Shown one piece after another: positions 54,896-64,000 of a stretch of 64,000 nucleotides of DNA (positions are counted from its first letter, which is position 1; each line of letters begins with the position of its first letter). The notes beneath the pieces are model-generated. The model made no database searches. It saw only the letters and a program-made list of their open reading frames with translations, and had not been told where the DNA came from. This stretch comes from Diphasiastrum complanatum (lineage: Eukaryota; Streptophyta; Lycopodiopsida; Lycopodiales; Lycopodiaceae): NCBI GenBank assembly GCA_029204225.1, contig CM055114.1, forward strand, positions 19,023,273 through 19,087,272, written 5' to 3'. The translations under genes were made by a program, and so were the position numbers.

Positions 54896-56607
54896 GAGGG
54901 CATCCTTGAGAGTGGTCCAAAAAGCAAGATCAGGAGTTTCAAGGTTAAGATACCACTCTCTGGATGTTCCATAGAGTACCATGGGGAATTGGAGAAGCTT
55001 TTCAGTTTTAGAGTGAGTGCTTAGCAAATGAGGATGCTTTGGCTCTCCAAAATAGTAGAGTTTCATCCTTCTCATTAAGCATGAAAAATAGAGTACAAAT
55101 GGTGCCTTTTTATAAATGGGAAAGGCCCTTGCGCCAAAATTCTATTGGCTAATATTTACATTAATCCTAACCATTCATCTTGGATCCAACTTAATCCAAG
55201 GCTCCACAAAAAGTACATTAGAATTCACAAGATTCATGTGAGTCCAAAGTTGGACCCAACTCTAAAATAATAAACTTCTAAGTTTAAAATAACTTTGGGC
55301 CTCAAGTTTTATTTTAATTACAAGGGGCCCAAGTCCATTATTTCTATTTACAATCGCCTTGCGTACTCCTTGGGTCATGGACTTATAAGCGCAGGAAGCC
55401 ATGCCCTCGCAACACATTTATTGACTCTCTTTTTTTTATTCGCTCTATGTTGGGAATACCCCCAACAGAGTTTGGCTGACAAAGAGAGGATATGATAAAA
55501 AATGTGACTTTCTGATAGAAAACGGGCAAAATCTCTGAGATAGAATTCGCAAGGCTACTAGAGGAGACTAGCCTCAGAGAAGTCGACGAATTCTAAGACG
55601 AAGATTTGGGTGGAAAATAAGGGATTTTGACAATATATCAAAGATGTTTTCCAAAATCTGAATTGGGTCAAAATTTGCGGAGGTGATAAAATGAAAGATC
55701 AGGGTCTGTTATGGCTGTAGACAGACTGACGAATTCTGATATACCTGTTTGGTTGAAAAAAATGTCACTTGGGTCACTTCTTTTCAAAAAAATGCTCAAG
55801 TTGGCACTTTTAGTGCTTCCCCCCGACTTGACAAGTTGCTTCGCAGCTTGTGTAGGACCTGAAGAGAAGGCTCGTATTGTGGTTGGAAGATAAAAAGCAA
55901 GCAAGTATACACACAACACAGAGGTGAAAAAAACAAAAGAAAAAAAAACTAGACAGAAAAAAGCTTAAAAAGTGGAAACGGCACCAATGTTGGAAGTAAA
56001 TCTAGTTTATGCGGTGGTTAGATCTACTCACGGGTGTAGTATAGTGTAGAGAAGATCGTCCACTTTTTAAGAACCTACCAAAGCTTCAAATGGAAATAAA
56101 CAAACAAGAACGGAAGGGATCACCAAGGCTTCCCAACATGTGCTCAAAAATGTAAATACAACTAATTAAAACCTTGTTAAGACAGTACCCAACTAGCAAG
56201 ATGGCTTAGCTAATTCTAGTCTAACACCCAAAGGGAAATGAAGGAGATTGCGGCTAATACTAAACAATAAACAATTAAAAGCATGCCACAATAAAAACCA
56301 ATGAAAGGAGGCAAGAGGAGGCCCGAGCACCTTCCCTCAAGCTATTCACCTTCCAATGGGAACACAAAGAAATAGAATGATAATCTCCAAAACAGAGAAG
56401 CATGATATAGCTTAATCTCAAAGTGTTATGTACATGGCAAATACCTCTCCTTTTATGGCAAGGAGGGTCTTCCATAAGTATCCACTAACTTATGGTATCA
56501 ACTTATTTCTAACCATTCTAGAACTTCTAACTTAGGACTTAGAACTTCAAAAGTTCTAATTTAGAAAAACTTAAGACAAATATTTCTAAGCTTATGTTTC
56601 CCTTACA
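54896..56607 (-). mobile_element. Athila/Tat-like fragment, inverted copy
   Basis: This minus-strand counterpart of 16659-18945 comprises an LTR (56607-55988), a primer-like site TTGGTGCCGTTTCC (55987-55974), a leader with SGGSTKSANLSIFLKR in the frame 55919-55668, and a short gag piece with FPMVLYGTSREWYLNL (about 55010-54963). It is truncated by the junction with copia F. The LTR starts TGTAAGGGAAAC. Confidence 0.75.
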
Positions 56608-56639
56608 TTATGAACTCTTCCCTCCTATCCTCTCCGGCT

Positions 56640-59540
56640 ATTCATGATGCTTGTAGTCCACCCTTGCTTCCTCTCCCTTTTTTGCTAACATGCTCACTAA
56701 CGGCTTGGCTCTTCTTAGGCACGCTGGCAAGCCCTTCTCTCGCTCTTATTCTAGGCTTCGCTCCCTGGCAGTGACCCTCCTGCAAGGCATCACTGCAACC
56801 TAGACTGTGGCCAAGGACTCCATGCTTTACTCTAGTCTTCAGCTACATTATCAAGTCATTCTTCGTCGCCATGGTTATCATCTGGCCACAGGCCTTAGCT
56901 TCGCTCTAAGTCAACTAGCTTCGACAGGGTGATTTGCCCACTTTCTTCTTCTTTCGTGCCTTACGCCGCAAACACTCTTCCTCTTTTATTCATTCTCTTT
57001 CTATTTCAGGTTGTATCATTTCCGATTCCTTTGTTATGGTCCTGACATTTCTCTCTCTTTTGTAGTCTTTTCAGCCCGTGTCACCCTCGAACCCTCTCCG
57101 TTTTCACTCCTTTTGTCGTGCTGAGTGTCTCCTCTCTTTTGATCAGATTTCCATGTTGGACAAGCCTTTCTCCTTGCCTGAGCTATAGGCTACCCTTCTC
57201 TCCATGCCTCTTGGCAAGACTCCAGGACCGGATGGGGTCATTCCTGAATTTTTCTTCAGTTCTGGGACATGTTGGGCCCAGGTCTTCTCCATATTGTAAC
57301 CTAGTTTGCTCTGCCTCCATCCTGCCCATGTCCATCTCTGAAGGTCTTGTCAAACTTATCCCCAAGGTCTCTTCACCTCTTCTGATATCGGATTTTCATC
57401 CCCTCACTATGTTGAACACCTCCTACAAAATCTTGGCTAAAGCCATGGCCCGCAGTTTGTCTCCCCTCCTTCACTCTCTCCTCTCCCTTGAGCAGTTTGG
57501 TTTTATTAAGGGCCGTAACATTATGGATTACATCCTCAATGTGTGGACAGTCGTGGACTCTCTATCTGCCTCCACCATCCCCTCTCTTATCCTCCGCCTG
57601 GACCTCGATAATAAGGCCTTTGATCGGATCAGCTAGGACTATATTTGGGCGAATTGTCAAGCCTTTGGTTTTCCTTTGTCTTTCTGAACTTCGTGCATGC
57701 TCTTTACCAATCCTCTTCAGCCAAGATCCTCTTCAATGGCTGTCTCCTGCTAAGTTTGTCCCGACTGCTGCCAAGGCTGTCCTTTGTCTCCCATGTTGTT
57801 TTCGATAGCTACAGAACCCCTCTCTTGTGTTTGTCATGAGGCAGCCTCCCTCTCTCATATCTCTCTGGTCCTAACTCCTCTAGGGACGCTTTCCCATCAG
57901 CTCTTTGCTAATGAACTCACTCTACTCTCTCTTCTTTTAGAACCCCATGTCCTCCATCTTCTTTCTCTTTTTAATGAATTCTGTTATTGCTCTTCCTCCC
58001 TTATTAACTCCAAGAAATACGAACCATGTTATCCACTCTACTATGCCCACTTGAGTCTCCTCTCTCGGTCTTCGCATTGTCCCACACAATACGGTCACCC
58101 AGCTTCTAGGCATTTCTTTTGGTATCCATCTGTCCTCCGCCCAACGCTCTCAGTGGCTCCTTCGGTCTTTTTCTGACAAGCTTGCCACTTGGGACACTCG
58201 TTTTATGCCCTTTCCCTCTCGGGTGATAGTTGTCCGCCATATCCTATCTACCCTGCCGGTCTTTTTCTTCTCTCTTTTTGTCTCCACCCGCGCCTTGCAT
58301 GACTCTCTTGCTAAGGCCCTACGTTATTTCCTTTGGGCGAGGAAGCATCCTCTTCTTCCCTGGTTGGTGTGTATGGTGCCTACCCAGGATGGAGGCCTTG
58401 GTATACCTGACCCTGCTGTGAAAAACTGTTCTTTGGTCCTTCGTAGACTTTTGCCCCTCACTCTCCCCTCTCAGAATTGGCATGCTCTTCTCCTTTGCTT
58501 TATGGCTTCTTCGGTTGTGGTACCTCCCCTGCTTCGCCCTCCTAGTCTTGCTAGCATTTTGGCTTTTGGCTGCTCCTTTAAGTTTAAAGGTCCTTTGTCT
58601 TGACCAACCTGGCGCTCCTTTTGCTTCACCTTCGCTCCTTTCTTTCCTAGAGAGATGACTCCACCCTCCCTTCCTCCAAATCCATTTGGACTTCATCTCT
58701 TTTTCTGTCTAATGCGTAGCCTCTCTTCTGCTCTCATCCTCATCTTTGCCTTTCTCTAGCCACTAAAGGCCTGTTGTCTCTTGCTCAACTAGTCCATGTC
58801 CCTCCTTGTCAAGTCCTCCCTGCCTCCATTCTCTCCTCCTCGGAAAGTAGTCTGATTTTCTTAGCCGCTTCTTGTGCCAGTCCGATTCACATTTCCCCGA
58901 TTTTGCCCTTCGATCTTTTGGGGTGGAATCCTACCCTTTCCTCTTTCCTCTTTGATTATTCCTCCTTGCATTGTCGCCATCTTCTCTAACTTTTCCTAGA
59001 CTACCTATACCGCCTCTTGATGGCTTCTGATTCTTCGCTTGTAGGGAAGCCGAGACACCTGGCCTCAAAATTGCCCGCTTGCTGCCTGTAGGAAAGTTGA
59101 GATACATGGTCTATCGCATCCTGACTAAATCCCTACTTCTGCTTTCTAAATGGCCCTTCCTTGCTGAATAGCTTTGCCCGCTCTATCAGCTGGTTGAACA
59201 AACGGTGGAGCACTTGTTTTTTCACTATCATCATCATCTTTCACTGGAGTTGAGTCACATTTTCTCGTAGTGGGGTCTCACCTTCTTTCTGGACACTGGC
59301 ACCATTCTGCTGAGGGATTCCTTGCTGACAGATTCTTCTACTCTTACATTTTGGCATGTGTGCAGGCTAGCAGTCTTGTGGAAGATTTGGATGACTAGGA
59401 ATCAGCAAGTTTTTGAGGGGGACCCCCCTCTTTGTCTGCAACGGCTTGTATTCGGCTGGCTATGACTACTTATAGTTTATTTCTATTTGCTACCCTGCGT
59501 GGTAGGCTAGGTTGGCTGCCTTGTGGGCTTGGAACAGTAT
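56640..59540 (+). mobile_element. L1-type LINE remnant
   Basis: A C/T-rich block carries a non-LTR reverse transcriptase in broken frames: GLVKLIPKVSS, NTSYKILAKAMARSL, QFGFIKGRNIMDYILN and LRLDLDNKAFDRIS (57340-57636). After a shift come PLSPMLFSIATEPL and LFANELTLLSLLLE (57904 onward), where the catalytic YADD/FADD reads FANE. The frame 58205-58603 has the C-terminal part with KALRYFLWA and QDGGLGIPD. No poly(A) tail was found near 59540, and the endonuclease part is missing. Confidence 0.8.
57118..58603 (+). pseudogene. LINE reverse transcriptase remnant
   Basis: Frames 57118-57636, 57784-58176 and 58205-58603 together cover most of the palm and thumb of an L1 reverse transcriptase, the enzyme for target-primed insertion. 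Both catalytic Asp residues of the A/DD box are replaced (FANE), and at least four frame breaks separate the pieces. Base composition is strikingly pyrimidine-rich on the plus strand compared with the neighbours. Confidence 0.8.
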
Positions 59541-61320
59541 GTACACTCTTTTGAACTAATTGAATTCGTTCTAGTACATATTGTGCATTGTCGTGTCATG
59601 TCGCTTGCATAATTCTCTATTTTGTTTGAGTCGAGGTTTGCTAATAAACAATTCATAGATTGAATTGTTTTATGACTGATAGTGAATGTCGATTGTAATG
59701 CTCTTTATCTGATATGTTTTACACATTTCTACAACTGAATGAATTTGTGTGTGTCTATGGAATCAACTGTTTCGATTCTCGTGACTTCGAAGCTTGGAGA
59801 ACTATTCTCGAATTATCGAGGATAGATCAAATCCGAAGACGTAGTTCATGCACCGAGGAGTCACTCAATGCCCAACATCAATGTCATATCTTCTTTAGAA
59901 GTAAAGATCTCTGCAAGCACATGATCATCCCACTCTTGGTGCTTGTTAGGAAGACAACAACTGTCATGGCTAATAAAGACAATAAACCCATCAACAAACA
60001 ATGATGGAGTTCTTAAAAATTGTGATGATTGGCTTCTTCAACAATTTATAGATCGAAGAGGTGTCTTCTAAGCAAAAAGGACTTCAATGCACATTAAGTA
60101 AGAGGCTCATCACACTACAATAGACCATTTTCCAAGAACAACCTTTCAGACCAACAAGCATCCCTTCATGCGCTATTGACCAATGGGTCTACAGTTGCAA
60201 TGCGTTGAGAGTAGTTGGCAAGGTGAAAGTCAGCGATAGGCTATTGGCCTATAATAGAAAATATCACAAACTAGTGGTTCTCCATCGATTTTCCTTACTC
60301 AAAATCTACTTCAGCACAAAGGCTCTTATACCATATTACAAAATACATAGCAGTGCAGAGAGAGCACTGAGTGAATGTGGGCAGTTACTAACTAATAGAT
60401 ATATTAATAATTAACAATGGATCTAGAGCAAACTACTCATTACATAATGGAGGAAGATGATGACGTCGAAGAGTTGTGTTCTTCTACGTGTCGTTTCGGG
60501 ACCCACACATTAAGTAGTTGTACACTAGAAGTGTTCACATATTAGATGATACTTACATTCTTAACATTACAAACATGTTCTTCATATATACATTTATCGA
60601 TTAAAAAAATTACCCACTAAGTTTGAGCAAATTGCAAGCAAGATATCATGTGTCAAACATGCAAGGTTACTTGTCAAACTATGATATTTTTAAATGTGAG
60701 TTTTGTGATTTCACTACTAATTTTTCGTGACTCTTGACCTTTATTAATCCTATACAACCATAACAACATGCCCTTCAAGAAAAATGTCAATTTTGAGTTC
60801 TATTGAAATAAATATGGCACGTTAAAGTTTATATTTTCAAGTGCTGAAATGTATTGTTTGAATCAACAAGCTAGAGGCATATTATATAATTAAAACCACA
60901 ATAATTTAGTACACGTGTCTATGTTGAAATGACAACACAAAAACACAATGTAATTTCACTACATAGATACATATACATACAAATTCTTGATAAGTTGTGA
61001 GTTTCATGTTCAAAAAGGCAGTTGGTTGCATTTGCTCCCATGCTCCCTATTAGGATAGCACTCACAACCAAAAAAAGAAACTAACAAAAACATTAAGTAG
61101 GAAATTTACATGGGTTAAGTCAAAGAAGCCATAATTTAGAAAATAATGGAATATGGATTCATGCTAAGCAATAGGTTATCTAGTATTAGTTGCTTGTTTA
61201 GTGACTGTGTTTTTGGTGAGATCCAGGATAGATCTCTTTTATGTGAGAAGATCCTGGCCCAAAAATTTGCACCTTGTATGAATGCAAGATCCAAAGGACT
61301 ATAACGGATCTTCTTACATG
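59541..61320. other. intergenic stretch before the CDC20 gene
   Basis: Only short frames without recognisable families are present. A possible CACTA-type terminus, CACTACAATAGACC, occurs at 60113-60126 without a visible partner. Nothing else can be assigned. Confidence 0.5.
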
Positions 61321-61660
61321 AAGCATTAAATCAAAGTTATTGATCTCAACTGAAAACATGTCCTACAGTGCTGAGAATGCTGAAAAGCATTGCAGGGATC
61401 CTTCTCGTTGATGGAAATCCAGGGGAATCCCGAATTATTGTTCATACTTTGGAAAGATTCAATGTATATACAATACAGCCAAAATAATAGTCTAAATTCT
61501 TCTGTTGAAAAATGCTCAAAGTGATTTTGCTCGGCATATTTTGCATCATCCTTATGCCAGATGGGATAGGACACAGAGGTAATAGCTGGCAAGCATATGA
61601 TGGATTTCATCTCCTGATTTACACCAGTTCTATGTGATGTTTGTTTTCTTTAATCTCGAT
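61321..61660 (-). other. probable 3' untranslated region of the CDC20-type gene
   Basis: It follows the stop codon on the minus strand. No frame or repeat is seen, and the 3' end is a guess. Confidence 0.4.
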
Positions 61661-63733
61661 TCATCGAATGTTGATATGGGCAAATCCACCAGATTCATCT
61701 CCCTTGGTGCTGGTTTTCTTGTACGAGGGTGGGCAGAAGATTTTCCAAAACCGAAGGGTTTCATCTGCAGCTGCAGAGACCACTGTAGTTCCGTCCGGGC
61801 TCTGCAAGCAGATTCCACGTGCAGGAATCCATTGACAGCGATGACAGAGAGTGATTAACAAAACCCACATGCAGGAATACATAGACAGTGATGACAGACA
61901 ATGATTTTTGCCTCCAAAGACAGTAATGATCAATCAGGTGTTGTTGCTTTTGCAACAAAATTTACAATTTGAAATGGAAAAATACCAGTGCAAGGTGAAG
62001 GACTCTAGCAGCATGGCCTTTTAGCTCTGCGATTTTTGTCATCGACGGATACTTCCACACACACAGCTGGTTTTGACTATATCCGTGACTACTTAAGATC
62101 TCCTTCTGATGAATGCTCCATTGAAGTGCACACACCTGCAGGCAATCATCACAAATATGTTGCTGCTATAGACCCACATCACCCTTGAAAAATTAGCGAA
62201 AGCTGCGATAACCACCCCAAGAAATCAATATAAGATGGCAAATTATAGCATGGAATTAGATCCTTTTAGTAGGCAGTGAGCAGGCATGCTTTACAACCTG
62301 AGAGTGAGTATCCACGCTGCTGACGCAAGCACCAGTTTGAGCATTCCAGAATTTGATACAGCAGTCGGCAGTCCCTCCTCCAGAGGCAAGAAGATTAGCT
62401 TTAAAAGGGCACCAAGCAAGGGCTTTGACAGCAGCCTGATGATCATTCCATCTGTGAAGGTACTGCATTCTTGAAGTTGATGAATATAAAGAAGCTGAAA
62501 CAGCAGCTCCATCCCAGATGTGAAGTAAGTTATCATTTCCCCCACTTGCAAGATGATGACCAGATGGTGACCATTTGAGTCCACACACTTCCTGACGGTG
62601 GCCAATCAGATGTGATGTCCTATCATCCCCCGCGCGAACTGCAAATAAAGTTATTTTTCAACCTCCCATCCAAGCATATCAGTATTTGGACCTCATCTCA
62701 TTGTTGTCTAGGACCTCAAGAAGTGAATGGAGCTATTGCAAATGTTACCCATTTGTCACTTTGATGCAAATCAATTGAATGTCAAAATTTATGTTGTCAT
62801 TGTGTATGTGGCTCTAGAACATACCATCATGATTGATAATCCTGCTGTCACGACCACCGGTCGTGAGAATTTGTCCATTCCATGCCAAACTTCCAACTCT
62901 TGCAGAGTGGCCTGTCATCTTCCTTACCTGCATTTCAAATCACATTAAATACCAAATACCATCTTCCACATTCCTAAGAAATTCTAGCAATATTATTTGG
63001 CACGAAGTTGGGCATTAGATATTGCAAAGACCATGCACGTCAGGGGCTATAATTTTAAAACAAACACTTTTCTCATATTATATTTGATTCATCAAGGGCT
63101 CTGTAATTGTGAAACTGATCACTTTTTTCGTACTGGATGCAATTCATCCTGACACTGCCCATGTGTGCGAGGGCAAATGTGATTAATTACCTGAAATTTT
63201 TTGTCCGAATCCCAAAGCTGGACCTCTGCATTCTTCAGCCCAACTGCAATATCCTTTCCATTCCTGGCCCATGCAACGCTTGTTATATAATTATCCTCAT
63301 CATCTGTGCTCATGAGACGACTTGTCATGCCTGTTTCTGCATTCCACAAATACAGATTCGTTCCCAGCGCAACTGCCAATATGTTCTGGCAGCTCCAATC
63401 TATCAGATTTAAGTAATAATCATCCTTCAGATCAGGTGCATCCAAAATCCTTTCTGGTGTCTGCAAAATAAATTATAGCATGAATCATTGTGCCTGTCCT
63501 AGGTAACAGATGATGCCAAACATGGTATAATTTTGAGAGTATCTTACGGAAGAAATATGCCGGTACGAGGGGGAGCTGTTTATGTCATTCAAAGCAGCAT
63601 ACTCATGCAAAGATTGCTCAATTTCCCCAGTCAATGGAGACGTTGGCCTTCTGTTGAATGCCAAAATTTTGGGGCTTTTTGGTGATTGAACCTCATGCAA
63701 TAAATTCTCGGCTAGCTTGCGCTTGTACTCCTC
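61661..63733 (-). CDS. CDC20: CDC20-type WD40 activator of the anaphase-promoting complex (5' partial)
   Basis: CDC20 binds the anaphase-promoting complex in the nucleus and recruits cyclins and securin for ubiquitination. Six exons can be joined with GT-AG introns and a continuous frame: 63733-63548, 63460-63191, 62927-62825, 62638-62298, 62135-61986 and 61801-61661 (stop 61663-61661). The first visible exon has [12 protein letters not shown] and [14 protein letters not shown]40 repeats follow, with [112 protein letters not shown] and [15 protein letters not shown]. The C-terminus ends INIR, the Ile-Arg tail that docks on the complex. DDED and [11 protein letters not shown] favour CDC20 over the related CDH1/FZR (CCS52). 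About 395 residues are visible. The N-terminus with the C-box and any KEN or destruction boxes lies beyond 64000. Introns are 87-263 bases. The frame is intact, so the gene is probably functional. Confidence 0.93.
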
Positions 63734-64000
63734 CTGCAAACACATTATAGTAAGAAATTGGAATGACTGGAATATGAGGATAAAACATGAGGGGCAAGCT
63801 GCAAGGACCCAGGTAGATGATTATTGCAAGTAAGGCACTAAACAAAAGTATGATTTAGTTTGTATGTGGAACGAGCATGCATTCATTTTGTAACCCTGTG
63901 AACTTTATTGTACGACTACAATTATGTCACCAATGTCGATTTTGACAGTGGCTTCATGGACTTAATCCTATCTTGCAGGTTTGTTCAACTCAGACAGGAT
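63734..64000 (-). other. intron of the CDC20-type gene
   Basis: The minus strand shows an acceptor TGTGTTTGCAG directly before the exon at 63733. No upstream exon could be recognised before the window ends. Confidence 0.6.

Noticed and set aside
58319-58696. 125-codon minus-strand frame rich in Arg and Lys
   Set aside because: It is antisense to the pyrimidine-rich LINE reverse transcriptase, and the sense strand carries recognisable motifs.

Overview
This is plant nuclear DNA. It carries Ty1/copia elements primed by initiator-Met tRNA, a chromodomain Ty3/gypsy element, Athila/Tat-like gypsy fragments, CACTA (En/Spm) transposase remnants and an L1-type LINE. At the right edge lies one spliced cell-cycle gene of the CDC20 type. 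The DNA is AT-rich, has long GA/GT/CT microsatellites, and nearly every element is old and broken. I cannot name the species.

Layout. 1-1590: a probable minus-strand gypsy LTR with its primer-binding site. 1590-25.3 kb: a decayed chromovirus split after its integrase by copia element A (6037-24713, 5-bp target duplication TTAGC). A is itself interrupted by a promoter-like block (7815-8745), a microsatellite island, copia element B (10054-14960, LTRs about 99% identical), and a CACTA element (to 23356) that holds an Athila/Tat-like fragment (16659-18.95 kb). The chromodomain of the outer gypsy resumes at 24719. 25952-28971: a pair of 1.3-kb LTRs around only 376 bp. 29.1-29.6 kb: a second CACTA ORF remnant. 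30264-42476: a minus-strand large retrotransposon derivative (LARD, target duplication ATATG) with a non-coding 5.9-kb body. Its 5' LTR is interrupted by element C (36724-42005, target duplication TGGAA), which carries one intact 642-codon ORF with no protease, integrase or reverse transcriptase. 42519-42600: a tRNA-like insert between 22-bp direct repeats. 43.9-47.5 kb: copia D, split by a perfect solo LTR of the element C family. 47.7-51.2 kb: minus-strand copia E. 52.0-54.9 kb: copia F, same family as A. 54.9-56.6 kb: an inverted copy of the Athila/Tat-like fragment. 56.6-59.5 kb: LINE. 59.5-61.3 kb: nothing recognised. 61661-63733: six exons of a CDC20-type WD40 activator of the anaphase-promoting complex, minus strand, with its N-terminus beyond the window.

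The window is a stratified transposon nest next to one host gene. The five target-site duplications given below (one of them imperfect) let the order of insertion be read. The most novel object is element C and its ORF, which encodes a zinc-knuckle-like N-terminus followed by a duplicated module I do not recognise. A solo LTR of the same family at 44954 shows that it transposed more than once.
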